From: Corynebacterium efficiens YS-314
Lineage (GTDB): Bacteria > Actinomycetota > Actinomycetes > Mycobacteriales > Mycobacteriaceae
Direction: 5' to 3'
DNA length: 64,000 nt
Assembly (NCBI RefSeq): GCF_000011305.1
Contig: NC_004369.1
Coordinates: 558,001 to 622,000 of the forward strand
Shown: in pieces, positions 54,539-63,441 of the stretch
Layout: each line of letters opens with the position of its first letter
Position numbering within the stretch: the first letter of the stretch is position 1
Program-made: the position numbers and the translations under genes
The notes under the pieces: generated by a model
Databases searched by the model: none
The model's input: the letters and a program-made list of their open reading frames with translations, nothing else
Told to the model about the DNA's origin: nothing

Positions 54539-55818
54539 CGGGATCCCCACCACCGACCTGCCGTGACCGCGATGGCGGTGACCACCGCAGTCACCATGGC
54601 CAGGACCGCCACCGCATTCCTCCGCGCGGAGTCATCCGGTGGGGCAGGTGCACTGATATGGACCTCGCGCGCCGGGACGGGGCCCGGTGCCGGTTCCATG
54701 GTCAGCGCCCGGTAGGGATCCACCGCACCGCGGGCCGGATCAACACTGGCCAGGATTCTTGTCCTGATTTCCGCGGGTGAGGCATGGGGATGGCGTTGTC
54801 TGATCAGGGCCGCTGTCCCACTGACCACAGGTGCCGCGAAGCTGGTGCCCTCGAAGGGGCTGGGCCCGGACTGGGTGAGCACCCCGCTGACAAACCCGTC
54901 GCCACGTGGTGACAACCCGGTGGGGATGAGCCCCTGGGCGGACAGCAGCTGCTGGTCGGCGGCCACGGAGTAGGAGGCGATGGTGTGGGAGTCGAAGCGC
55001 GCCGAGACCGCCAGCACGGTTTCGGCGTGGGCGGGGTAGACGGTGGAACCCTCGGGGCAGTCCTGTCCCACATTGCCGGCCGCGGCCACCACGACCACCC
55101 CCTGGTGTTCGGCGCGCCAGAGTGCCTCGTCCAGGGGATGGATCGCCCCCGGGTGCTCATGGGTGGCGGGGATGCAGGACACCACGGAGATGTTGATGAT
55201 GTGGGCGCCCTGGTCCAGGGCACGGTGGATGGAATCCGCGAGGGTGCCCAGGGTGCCCACACCGGTGTCACCGGAATGGCGTACGAAGGCACTGGTCTGT
55301 TTGATGGCGATGAGATTGGCTGCGGGCGCGATACCGATGTGGTTGTCACCGGTGCCGTCATAGGGCCACCCGGAGCCGTGGTCCGGACGCATGGCGATGA
55401 TGCCGGCGACGATGGTGCCATGGCCGTCACAGTCGATGAGTTCACCCGGGATCCCCTCCTGCTGGTGCGCCCCGACGAGATCACCGCCGGGGTGGATTCC
55501 GGGGAGGCGGGGATGGGGTGAGACACCGGTGTCGATGACCGCCACGGTCACATCATGGCCGGTGGCGATCCGGTGGGCCCGATCCAGTGAAACGGCGAGG
55601 TCCTCATCCATGGGGTGCAGCGTGGGATCAACAGGTGAGACCGCAGGGCAGTCCATCGGTTCCACCACCCCAGGCCTGGCGTCCTGGGCCCGCGCCGGTG
55701 GGGGAGCTGTTCCCGGACCAGGGGCACCGAGGAGAACGACCATGGTGAGGATCATGCTGCACACCGGCAGACGGCGTGGCCGAAGTGGGGGCAACTGCGG
55801 ACCCATGAGCGCTCTCAC
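54481..55818 (-). CDS. mycP: Type VII secretion mycosin, subtilisin-like serine protease
   Basis: 445 residues. Signal peptide to about residue 45 (APPPARAQD). The catalytic triad is Asp96 (VIDTGVS), His133 (DGHGTIVAG) and Ser326 (EGTSFAAP), with the oxyanion Asn249 (AAGNVG). A C-terminal transmembrane anchor (VAVLAMVTAVVTAIAVTAG) follows. Mycosins stabilise and process T7SS components. The start is GTG overlapping the eccD TGA; an ATG at 55806 is also possible. Confidence 0.9.
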   Translation of the reverse strand: MRALMGPQLPPLRPRRLPVCSMILTMVVLLGAPGPGTAPPPARAQDARPGVVEPMDCPAVSPVDPTLHPMDEDLAVSLDRAHRIATGHDVTVAVIDTGVSPHPRLPGIHPGGDLVGAHQQEGIPGELIDCDGHGTIVAGIIAMRPDHGSGWPYDGTGDNHIGIAPAANLIAIKQTSAFVRHSGDTGVGTLGTLADSIHRALDQGAHIINISVVSCIPATHEHPGAIHPLDEALWRAEHQGVVVVAAAGNVGQDCPEGSTVYPAHAETVLAVSARFDSHTIASYSVAADQQLLSAQGLIPTGLSPRGDGFVSGVLTQSGPSPFEGTSFAAPVVSGTAALIRQRHPHASPAEIRTRILASVDPARGAVDPYRALTMEPAPGPVPAREVHISAPAPPDDSARRNAVAVLAMVTAVVTAIAVTAGRWWGSRQRLKPSHSMNSSAQGRVP

Positions 55819-57200
55819 CCACCCAGGCCGATGTCGAGTGCGCGCAGCATGCCGAACACGTCAAGCAGCTGCAGTGCCAGCGGGAGGGTGGCGGCCACGC
55901 AGACGGATTCGATGCGTTCCAACCACACGATGGTGGTCGGCTCCGGGGTGGGGATCCGCGGGATCCACACCGCCACGGTGACAGTGAGGGCTGCGATCAG
56001 CACACCCACGACCACCGCAGCCCAGGAATCTTCCTGACGGGAGGCGGAGATGACCGTGGTGATCAGAGCGGCGCAGGCCAGCACAATGAGCGACCAGGTG
56101 GGAACCGCCCTGCTCTGCCGGATGGCGTGCAGCAGGCAGGCGATGGTGGTGACCAGGGCGAACAGGGTGGTGAACCAGGTACCCGGACCGGAGGCGACAA
56201 AGATGAGGAGCGCGCCGGTGAGGGAGAGGGCGAGGACCTGGGCGTCATACAACGTCTGCGCCCGGGTGGCCGCGGCGGTAGGGTCGGTCATCCCGTTGTC
56301 ACTGACCGAGAGATCCTGCCCCGCGGTGGGCAGCGTGGGTACGCGCAGGCCCGCCAGTGCCGCCGAGAGTTTCGGGGCGGCACCCAGCCACAACATGATC
56401 ACCGCGATGGTGATGGCGGCCGGGCCACTGACATCATCACCCGTCCGGCTCAGGCCCGCCCCGGCGGCGGCGACCGGTGCCAGCAGCAGGATGGTGGTGA
56501 GGGTGGCTCTGACCATCAGCGTCGGTGTGAGCACCAGGTGTAGAAGGAGCACGGCGGTCAGTCCCGCACCGGAGGCACACACCAGGCCCCAGGCGAGTTC
56601 ACCGGTGGTGGCAGCCAGCGGATCAACCACCGTGACCAGCGCGGCGGCGGCGGTGAGGAGGGCGATGAGCACCGGAAGCACCACCCTTGTGACCGGTGTC
56701 GTGGCCTCCGGGGCGGTGCTGCGCGGTAACCAGGCCAGGACGATCACGCAGATCACGGTCAGGATGAGCATGCGGATACCCGGATCCACCCCACCGGCCA
56801 CCGGTGCGGCCAGAAGGACAGCCACCGCGACCAGACCGGTGAGGGTGAGCAGATCCACCAGCCCGATGGTGCGGGTGCTGGAGGACAACTCCACCAGGGC
56901 CTCGGCGGCATCGCGGATCACCGGGGCGGGCAGGTCACGCTCCGGGGACAACACCAGCACCCCGCCCTGTTCCAGCTGGGTGTGGGACAGCGGGAGAGCC
57001 GGGTCGATGGGGATCCCCGTGGCGGTGCGTGCCACCCACGGCCGGGAGATGGTCGGGGCCCCGGTGAGGTCGAGAACCTCCTGGAGGATCTCCGCCAGAC
57101 TCGACCAGGCGGGCAGGGACAGATCAGCCATGGCAAAGGGTTTATTGCCCACGGTGAGATCGATGCGGACACTGACCCGCAGCACGTTGTCGATCGCCAC
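55815..57200 (-). CDS. eccD: Type VII secretion membrane protein EccD
   Basis: 461 residues. The N-terminal ubiquitin-like domain (RVSVRIDLTVGNKPFAMADL, about 6-90) precedes about eleven transmembrane segments, the usual EccD layout. It forms part of the central T7SS membrane vestibule. I chose the GTG at 57200 with GGGGAGGAAAAC upstream, not the ATG at 57257. It is transcribed divergently from eccC and coupled to mycP by a 4-nt overlap. Confidence 0.9.
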   Translation of the reverse strand: MAIDNVLRVSVRIDLTVGNKPFAMADLSLPAWSSLAEILQEVLDLTGAPTISRPWVARTATGIPIDPALPLSHTQLEQGGVLVLSPERDLPAPVIRDAAEALVELSSSTRTIGLVDLLTLTGLVAVAVLLAAPVAGGVDPGIRMLILTVICVIVLAWLPRSTAPEATTPVTRVVLPVLIALLTAAAALVTVVDPLAATTGELAWGLVCASGAGLTAVLLLHLVLTPTLMVRATLTTILLLAPVAAAGAGLSRTGDDVSGPAAITIAVIMLWLGAAPKLSAALAGLRVPTLPTAGQDLSVSDNGMTDPTAAATRAQTLYDAQVLALSLTGALLIFVASGPGTWFTTLFALVTTIACLLHAIRQSRAVPTWSLIVLACAALITTVISASRQEDSWAAVVVGVLIAALTVTVAVWIPRIPTPEPTTIVWLERIESVCVAATLPLALQLLDVFGMLRALDIGLGG

Positions 57201-57416
57201 GTTTTCCTCCCCTGTAGGTGGTGTGAACTCAGGTGTGCTGCCTTGTAAGTCTGCCAAAGATGCTGGTCAGAAAACGGTTTGGTGAGAAAACACCCATTTT
57301 GACCCCCGGCGGGAACCTATGGGCCGGTTGCGCAGTCCAACCATGGATGAGAGTCGTCTCCACGCGGGTGGCCGCGGGGGATAAGACAGGTTGACCACTC
57401 CGGGGAGGAACTGCAA
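57201..57416. promoter_or_regulatory. Divergent promoter region of eccD and eccC
   Basis: 216 bp between divergent T7SS genes. On the plus strand GGGAACCT at 57311 is followed by GGTTGCGCA and GTC at 57335, the spacing shared with 62262 and the reverse element at 52522. GGGGAGGAACTGCAA precedes the TTG start of eccC. Confidence 0.55.
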
Positions 57417-60400
57417 TTGACCACACTCACCACGGGAGGGGACACCGGCATCACGCCGGGACCACCCGGACCACCCGTACCACCGGCACCACGCATCGTC
57501 TATCCCGGTCGGGCATCAGCCACCGGCCCGGGTGACGGTGGCGCAGCGGGGGACAACGAGGCGTCGACAAGCACCCCGACAAGCACCCCGACAGGAGATC
57601 CCGCGCGCGTCGCCGGCTACATCATTGAGCAGATGACCTGGTCGGAGCGCGATCCGGCACCCCCGCTGCCCACCGCGCCCCTGGTGGCGGAACCGGTGCC
57701 CGCGGCGGAGAGGCCGGCGCCGCGCCCACTGATCAAGGTGCTGCTGCCGGTGATCATGGTGGCGGCGGTGCTGGCGATGGTGGCGCTGATGATCATGATG
57801 AGTGGCCAGCTCAATCCGATGGTGCTCATCTTCCCGCTCATGATGATCATGTCCATGGCCATGATGTTCAGCCCGCAGGAGGGCCGGGACACCGATGAGA
57901 CCAGACGGACCTATATGCGTCATCTGGATGCCCTGCGCCACCGGGCCCTGGATCATGCGCAGGCCCAGCGCGTCCACGAACTGCACCGCCACCCCGACCC
58001 GTCTGGCCTGTGGTCCCGCCTGGGGTCGAGGCGCATGTGGGAACGCTCCACCCAGGACCAGGACTGCCTGGAGATCCGCTTCGGCCTGGGCACCACGAGC
58101 CTGCAACCGGGCATCGAGGTGCCTGATTCCGGTGCCCCGGAGGATCTGGACCCGGTGTGTGCGGTGTCGCTGCGCCACACGGTACGTGCCGTGGGGTCGG
58201 TGCAGGGCATGCCGGTGGCGGTCCAGCTGCAGGCATTCCGGTACCTGGGACTCAACGGCCCCGGCGCGCATGATCTGGCCCGGGCGATCGTGGTGCAGTT
58301 GTTGTTCCACCACGGCCCGGAAACCGTCAGCGTGACCGCACGGGGTGCAGCACCGGACGACGGCGGGTGGGACTGGTTGAAGTGGGTGCCGCATGCGCGG
58401 GAACCGGAGCATGCCGCCCACCGGGTGCTCATCGTTGATTCGGAACTGACCAACGGCACGGAAACCTTTATCGATGATCCGCGGTGGACGTGCATCATCA
58501 ACGTCGGGGCGCTGACCAGCACGGAGCTGGGGCAACGCGCGGAGCAGGAGGGCCTGCTGCTGCATGTGGATAGGGAACTGACCGTGTTCACCGCCCAGGG
58601 TGTGGAGACCCTCGGGGTACCCGACCAGGTCACCTTCGCTGTGGCCTCCACCTTTGGGCGTATGCTCACCGCCTACCGCCGGGCCAGCACCACCGAGGCC
58701 CGCGCCTCCGGTGACCTGCTGCCCCTGCTGGGTATCCCGGACCACACCCACCTGACCCCGGATACTCTGTGGACCACCCCGGCGCAGGGGCGCCCGGCCC
58801 GCAGCCGTCTCACGGTGCCCCTCGGCCTGAGCGAGCATGGCACCCCGATGGTGCTGGACCTGAAGGAATCCGCCCATGGCGGCATGGGCCCGCATGGCCT
58901 GTGCATCGGCGCCACGGGCAGTGGAAAATCCGAACTGCTGCGCACCCTGGTCTCCGGGCTGGTGCTCACCCATTCCCCGGCGGAGCTCAATCTGGTGCTG
59001 GTGGATTTCAAGGGCGGGGCAACCTTCCTGGGTTTCGAGACCCTGCCGCACACGTCTGCGGTGATCACCAACCTGGAGGAGGAATCCATCCTGGTCGAGC
59101 GCATGCATGATGCGATCTCCGGTGAGATGAACCGCCGCCAGGAGCACCTGCGTCGCGCCGGTGGGTTCGCCAACGTCGATGACTACAACGCGGCGGCCCC
59201 CACCCGGGATGACCTGGAACCCATGCCGGCGCTGCTCATCGTCCTGGATGAGTTCTCCGAGCTGCTCGGCCAGCACCCGGATTTCGCGGATCTGTTCGTC
59301 GCGGTGGGGCGCCTGGGCCGGTCGCTGCACATCCATCTGCTGCTGGCCAGCCAGCGTCTGGAGGAGGGCCGTCTGCGGGGCCTGGATTCCCACCTGTCCT
59401 ACCGCATCGGCCTGAAGACCTTCTCCGCCACCGAATCACGGCAGGTCCTCGGCATTACCGACGCCTACCACCTGCCCAACCAGCCCGGCGCGGGGTATCT
59501 GCGCACCGCGGCTGATTCCATCACCCGGTTCCAGGCCAGTTATGTCTCCGGCCCGGTCAGCCGCCAGGTGCGACTCACCGACACCCCGCAGCAGGTGCGC
59601 CTGTTCACCGGGTGGGACGCCGCCACCGCGGAGACGGTCCTCGAGCAGGGTGAGGAGCTGCTTATCGACGCCATCATCACCGCCTCAACCACCGCCGCTG
59701 AGATGCGCGGGTTGCGCGCCCACCGCATCTGGCTGCCACCCCTGCCCGCCGAGATCCCCATCGGTGGGGTCGCCGAGGAGGTGGGATCCCTCATGGCGGT
59801 GATCGGCATCATCGACCGGCCCTACCACCAGCGCCAGGATCCCCTCGTGGTGGATTTCTCCCCATCCGGTGGATCGGGGCACCTGGTGGTGTGCGGTGGT
59901 CCGCAGACCGGCAAGTCCACCACCCTGCGCAGCATCGTGGTATCCCTGGCGGCCACCCACACCACCGGGGACATCCGGTTCTATGTGCTGGATCTCTCCG
60001 GGACCAGCCTGTCGCATCTGGAGAGGTTGCCGCATGTCGCAGGGGTGGCCCACCGCGGCGATCCGGAGCGGGTGCGCCGGGTCATCGATGAGGTGACCGC
60101 GCTCATCGACACCCCGGAGGACCGCCACACCTTCCTCATCGTGGATGGCTGGCAGAGCATCACCCAGGACTTCGAGGACCTGTTTGATGCCTTCGTGGAC
60201 ATCGCCTCCCACGGCCTGGCCTCCCGGGTGCACCTGGTGATCAGCACACAGCGGTGGAGTTCGATGAGACCGGCGATCCGGGATCTCATCCCGGGGCGTC
60301 TGGAGCTGAAACTGGGTGAGGCGATGGATTCGGTTGTCGACCGCAAGGCTCAGCTGCGGGTCCCGGCGGCCCCGGGACGGGGACTCAACCTCCAGGGGGA

Positions 60401-61226
60401 GCAGATCCTCATCGCCCAGTCCACCACCCAGGACATCGCGCATGTGTGCACCCAGGCCGAGGCGACCGGGCAGGAACCCGTGCCCCGCCTGGGTGTGCTG
60501 CCGACTGATATCCACCTGCATGAGCTGGGGCCGACGAGGGATGCGGGCATCCCGATCGCCCGGGGTGGTGCCACCTTGTCCACCCTCACCTGGGATCCGG
60601 CCACCAGCCAGCACCTCATGGCCTTCGGGTCCCAGGGGTGTGGCAAGTCCACACTCATCCGCACGATCGCCACCGGCCTGAGCGTGGTGGGACGTGACCA
60701 CGCCCGGATGGTGGTGATGGATCTTCGGCGCGCACACCTCGGTGCCCTGGATGAGACCATGGTCGCCGCCTACTGTGCGACCTCCGCCACGGCGCAGTCC
60801 ACGGTGACCGACATGGTAGCTACCCTCACCGCGCGTCTGCCCGGCCCGGAGATCACCCCCGCCCAGCTGAGGGAGCGTTCCTGGTGGACCGGACCGGACA
60901 TCTATCTGATCATCGATGACCACGATCTGTTGCCTGCTGGGTTGCTGCAACCGCTCCGGGAGCTCATGCCGCATGCCCGTGATGTGGGCCTGCATGTGGT
61001 GCTCACCAGGAAATCCGGTGGTGCCTCCCGGGCGCTCTATGACCCGGTGCTCGCTGAGATCAAGGACCAGTCACCCCAGGTGCTGCTGTTCGACGCGGAC
61101 CGTGACGAGGGCACCATCCTGGGTCTGCGGCCCACGACCCAGCCACCGGGCAGGGCGCAGATGAGCATCCGGGGCACCCGGGTCGGGGTGTGCCAGGTGG
61201 CCAGGATGGGGGAGGAGCAGCCATGA
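57417..61226 (+). CDS. eccC: Type VII secretion ATPase EccC (three FtsK-like domains)
   Basis: 1269 residues, the full-length fused form. A proline-rich, Thr/Ser-rich cytoplasmic lead (1-95) contains a copy of the dispersed 13-mer. Two membrane helices follow (VLLPVIMVAAVLAMVALMIM; then MVLIFPLMMIMSMAMMF). Three ATPase domains carry Walker A motifs GATGSGKSE (about 498), GGPQTGKST (about 825) and GSQGCGKST (about 1071). Walker B is clear in the first (LLIVLDEFSELL) and third (IYLIIDDHDLL), and degenerate in the second (FLIVDGWQS). It starts at TTG with GGGGAGGAAC. Confidence 0.92.
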   Translation: MTTLTTGGDTGITPGPPGPPVPPAPRIVYPGRASATGPGDGGAAGDNEASTSTPTSTPTGDPARVAGYIIEQMTWSERDPAPPLPTAPLVAEPVPAAERPAPRPLIKVLLPVIMVAAVLAMVALMIMMSGQLNPMVLIFPLMMIMSMAMMFSPQEGRDTDETRRTYMRHLDALRHRALDHAQAQRVHELHRHPDPSGLWSRLGSRRMWERSTQDQDCLEIRFGLGTTSLQPGIEVPDSGAPEDLDPVCAVSLRHTVRAVGSVQGMPVAVQLQAFRYLGLNGPGAHDLARAIVVQLLFHHGPETVSVTARGAAPDDGGWDWLKWVPHAREPEHAAHRVLIVDSELTNGTETFIDDPRWTCIINVGALTSTELGQRAEQEGLLLHVDRELTVFTAQGVETLGVPDQVTFAVASTFGRMLTAYRRASTTEARASGDLLPLLGIPDHTHLTPDTLWTTPAQGRPARSRLTVPLGLSEHGTPMVLDLKESAHGGMGPHGLCIGATGSGKSELLRTLVSGLVLTHSPAELNLVLVDFKGGATFLGFETLPHTSAVITNLEEESILVERMHDAISGEMNRRQEHLRRAGGFANVDDYNAAAPTRDDLEPMPALLIVLDEFSELLGQHPDFADLFVAVGRLGRSLHIHLLLASQRLEEGRLRGLDSHLSYRIGLKTFSATESRQVLGITDAYHLPNQPGAGYLRTAADSITRFQASYVSGPVSRQVRLTDTPQQVRLFTGWDAATAETVLEQGEELLIDAIITASTTAAEMRGLRAHRIWLPPLPAEIPIGGVAEEVGSLMAVIGIIDRPYHQRQDPLVVDFSPSGGSGHLVVCGGPQTGKSTTLRSIVVSLAATHTTGDIRFYVLDLSGTSLSHLERLPHVAGVAHRGDPERVRRVIDEVTALIDTPEDRHTFLIVDGWQSITQDFEDLFDAFVDIASHGLASRVHLVISTQRWSSMRPAIRDLIPGRLELKLGEAMDSVVDRKAQLRVPAAPGRGLNLQGEQILIAQSTTQDIAHVCTQAEATGQEPVPRLGVLPTDIHLHELGPTRDAGIPIARGGATLSTLTWDPATSQHLMAFGSQGCGKSTLIRTIATGLSVVGRDHARMVVMDLRRAHLGALDETMVAAYCATSATAQSTVTDMVATLTARLPGPEITPAQLRERSWWTGPDIYLIIDDHDLLPAGLLQPLRELMPHARDVGLHVVLTRKSGGASRALYDPVLAEIKDQSPQVLLFDADRDEGTILGLRPTTQPPGRAQMSIRGTRVGVCQVARMGEEQP
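57560..57572 (-). repeat. Copy of dispersed 13-mer inside the eccC linker
   Basis: GGCGTCGACAAGC, followed by CCCCGACAAGC, so the end of the motif is partly duplicated. It encodes the low-complexity segment STSTPTSTPTGD. Confidence 0.7.
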
Positions 61227-62227
61227 CCGGGGTACCGGATGGGATGCCGGTGGGAACACTGCATGAACCGCTGAACGAGACCCTGACCGTGACCGTGTTG
61301 GAAACCGCCACCATCTTCGAGGGCCCCGACACCGTCTACCGCTATGACATCATGGCCACCGGCATCAAGGAGGGATGGGCGGTGCCGGCGGTGGTGGATC
61401 AGGTCCAGCAGCTCAGCTCGGTGCACTGGCCGGATGTGGAGGTGGTCATCGACGGTGATGACCAGGTCACCGAGGTGCTCACCCGTACCTTCATCGGCAA
61501 GGGGGTGACGTCCTATCCCGCGGAGACCCTCCGGGAACATCCCCTGCCCGCGGAGGAACCGGAGCCGGACCCGGTGGTCACCCGCCCGACCAGGGGCCGG
61601 ACCCACCGGGATTTCTACGGCATCCGGCTCTTGCACATCACCCTGACCGTCATCTTTGTCGGTGTGGTCACCGGCACCTGGATGCTGCTCGGTGGTGGTG
61701 ACACCCCGGTCACGACCCAGGAGGTCGAACCCCAGGCTGCGGTCACCGGGACCACCCAGGCACCCGCACCCCCGACGGCCACGGCCGGGACCGGGGTGGA
61801 GGGGGCGTCGACAAGCACGGTCGCGGCGGCCCCGGCGGTCCTGGAGGGTGAGGGTTTCCTCGTGGCCGCGCCGCACGGCTACCGGCTGGACAGCGACGAC
61901 GGGGACCCCGGGATGCATGTGCTCACCGGGCGGGATCCGGATCTGCGGATCCACATCGCCCTCGACCCCCTCCACGGACTGGAACCGCATCTGGTGGCGG
62001 AGGAGATGGAGCTGGTCATTGCGCAGGATCCCACCCTGGAACGGCAACCGACCGTCGACGGGCGGATCATCTACACCGAGGATCCCGGTGACGGATCGAA
62101 GGTGGCCTGGACCACCTGGTTCGAAGCGGACCAGCAGGTCAGCGTGGGGTGTCACACCCGCCTGGGGGCGAATGTGGTGCAGCAGGCCGCCTGCCGGACC
62201 GTGCTGGATTCCCTCCGGATCGGGTGA
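61223..62227 (+). CDS. Type VII secretion-associated protein (TIGR03931/Rv3446c-like)
   Basis: 334 residues. The N-terminal cytoplasmic domain (1-110), a single transmembrane helix (LLHITLTVIFVGVVTGTWML, about 145-165), a Thr/Ala/Pro linker with a copy of the dispersed 13-mer, and a C-terminal extracytoplasmic domain (about 205-334) match the family found in ESX-4 loci. Its function is unknown. ATGA overlap with eccC indicates coupling. Two cysteines (SVGCHTRL and QQAACRTV) could form a disulfide outside the cell. Confidence 0.82.
   Translation: MTGVPDGMPVGTLHEPLNETLTVTVLETATIFEGPDTVYRYDIMATGIKEGWAVPAVVDQVQQLSSVHWPDVEVVIDGDDQVTEVLTRTFIGKGVTSYPAETLREHPLPAEEPEPDPVVTRPTRGRTHRDFYGIRLLHITLTVIFVGVVTGTWMLLGGGDTPVTTQEVEPQAAVTGTTQAPAPPTATAGTGVEGASTSTVAAAPAVLEGEGFLVAAPHGYRLDSDDGDPGMHVLTGRDPDLRIHIALDPLHGLEPHLVAEEMELVIAQDPTLERQPTVDGRIIYTEDPGDGSKVAWTTWFEADQQVSVGCHTRLGANVVQQAACRTVLDSLRIG
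61804..61816 (-). repeat. Copy of dispersed 13-mer inside a coding linker
   Basis: GGCGTCGACAAGC encoding part of GASTSTVA, in the low-complexity linker of the T7SS-associated protein. Confidence 0.7.
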
Positions 62228-62261
62228 ATGCGGGTGAGCGAGGAAAGTATTTCCCGCATGC

Positions 62262-62350
62262 GGGGAACCTCCCGGAGGTTTGCGCAGTCCTACTAGGGCA
62301 GGAAGGGCACACAGGCCTTTTCGGGGGACCGGCACCGATCACGGTGCCGG
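62262..62350 (+). promoter_or_regulatory. Promoter-like motif and hairpin upstream of the WXG100 genes
   Basis: GGGGAACCT at 62262 is followed by GGTTTGCGCA and GTC at 62287, a 16-nt spacing also seen near eccC and eccB. Downstream, CCGGCACCG-ATCA-CGGTGCCGG (62329-62350) is a perfect 9-bp hairpin in what would be the mRNA leader. It could act as an attenuator or stabiliser for the abundant WXG100 transcripts. Confidence 0.55.
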
Positions 62351-62386
62351 ACTGACACACCAACTAGTTCGAGGAGGGGCGAACCC

Positions 62387-62707
62387 ATGTCGAATCTTTT
62401 CAGGACAGAATCCGATGTCATGCTGGCCACCGCAGGCCAGGTCGATGACACCAACGACCAGGTACAAAATGAGCTGAGCCGTCTGCGCGGGGTCGTGGAC
62501 TCCGTGCGGGGCAGCTGGGCGGGACAGGCGCAGGTGAGTTTCGACGCGCTGATGAACCGCTGGAATGACTCCGCCCGCCAGCTGCAGGAGGCACTTGATT
62601 CCATCTCCACCAACATCCGCGCCAACGCCCGGTCCTTCGACTCCACCGAGGCGGACAACGCCCAGGCCTTCAGCGCGGTGGGCGGCGGAGCGGGACTGGA
62701 CCTCTAG
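62387..62707 (+). CDS. WXG100-family secreted protein, EsxB/EsxU-like
   Basis: 106 residues. A helix-turn-helix hairpin has the central WXG motif in RGSWAGQAQVSF (about Trp44), and the usual lengths either side. The C-terminal YxxxD/E export signal is not obvious; FDSTEAD is nearest. GAGGAGGGGCG precedes the ATG. It is paired with the next gene and expected to form a heterodimer exported by EccC. Confidence 0.88.
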   Translation: MSNLFRTESDVMLATAGQVDDTNDQVQNELSRLRGVVDSVRGSWAGQAQVSFDALMNRWNDSARQLQEALDSISTNIRANARSFDSTEADNAQAFSAVGGGAGLDL

Positions 62708-62746
62708 ACATTATCCACAGACACGTTATATATAAGGACGAAACAC

Positions 62747-63037
62747 ATGGACATGATCCGTTATGAATTCGGTGCCATCCAGGGTGCCGCCACCGACATC
62801 AACTCCACCTCCGGTCGCATCAACTCGCTTCTCGACGGACTGAAGCAGCAGCTGCAGCCGATGGTCGCCACCTGGGAGGGTGACAGTGCCGTGGCCTACA
62901 ACGAGGCCCAGATGAAGTGGGACAACGCCGCCGCCGAGCTCAACACCATCCTGGCCACCATCTCCCAGACCGTCTCCCAGGGCGCCGAGCGCATGAGTGA
63001 CGTCAACAGGCAGGCCGCCGCCAGCTGGGGTGGATAA
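62747..63037 (+). CDS. WXG100-family secreted protein, EsxA/EsxT-like
   Basis: 96 residues, the canonical length. The WXG motif is in VATWEGDSAVAY (about Trp43), flanked by two long helices. It follows its partner by 39 nt. With the partner protein it forms the expected Esx heterodimer substrate. Confidence 0.9.
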   Translation: MDMIRYEFGAIQGAATDINSTSGRINSLLDGLKQQLQPMVATWEGDSAVAYNEAQMKWDNAAAELNTILATISQTVSQGAERMSDVNRQAAASWGG

Positions 63038-63239
63038 CCCCCTGCACACCCTGTTGGTTTCCACCCCGCATCCGGGAGGCACATGAGCAGATGATCTGAG
63101 ATGAGAACCATGCTGCCCGCCGGTGTTGGATCCCGTCACCTCCCAGCCCATTGATAACAAGGCTTGGACACACCCCGATCCGGGAGGTGACACCCACCGG
63201 ACCCGCAGCAGAAGGCCACGATAGTGATGGCCCCGTACA

Positions 63240-63275
63240 CACCCCGGTCGCACCCCAGGCGACCGGGGTGTTGCC
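63240..63275 (+). terminator. Rho-independent terminator after the WXG100 pair
   Basis: CACCCCGGTCGC / GCGACCGGGGTG, a perfect 12-bp stem with a 7-nt loop, followed by TTGCC. Confidence 0.75.
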
Positions 63276-63284
63276 GTCGCGTCG

Positions 63285-63365
63285 GGGTGACGGCGGTGAC
63301 GGCGGTGCCGGCGGTGACGGCGGGCACCGTGGGCGCCGTGGGCGCCGGTGGTGGCCGTGTGCACC
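63285..63365 (+). repeat. Low-complexity GC-rich tract with 9-bp units
   Basis: Repeated GGTGACGGC and GGTGCCGGC units, then GGGCGCCGT and GGGCGCCGG. Neither strand gives a protein I recognise. It may be prone to length change by slippage. Confidence 0.55.
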
Positions 63366-63441
63366 GTGGGTACCGGGATGATGGAAGTACCCGGTGTGTT
63401 CTCGTATCCTGGGGTGAAAATACCCTGCTTCTGATGAGCTT

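Larger units (their letters stand above)
63038..63441 (+). promoter_or_regulatory. Intergenic region after the WXG100 genes
   Basis: About 400 bp without a convincing gene. It contains a terminator hairpin (63240-63275), a low-complexity GC-rich tract of GGTGACGGC and GGGCGCCGT repeats (about 63285-63365), and an AT-richer segment (about 63410-63440) that may hold the promoter of the sucrase/ferredoxin-like gene. Confidence 0.6.

Noticed and set aside
57516-59393. 625-residue minus-strand open frame
   Set aside because: It is antisense to eccC, with His/Arg/Gln-rich low-complexity sequence typical of shadow frames.
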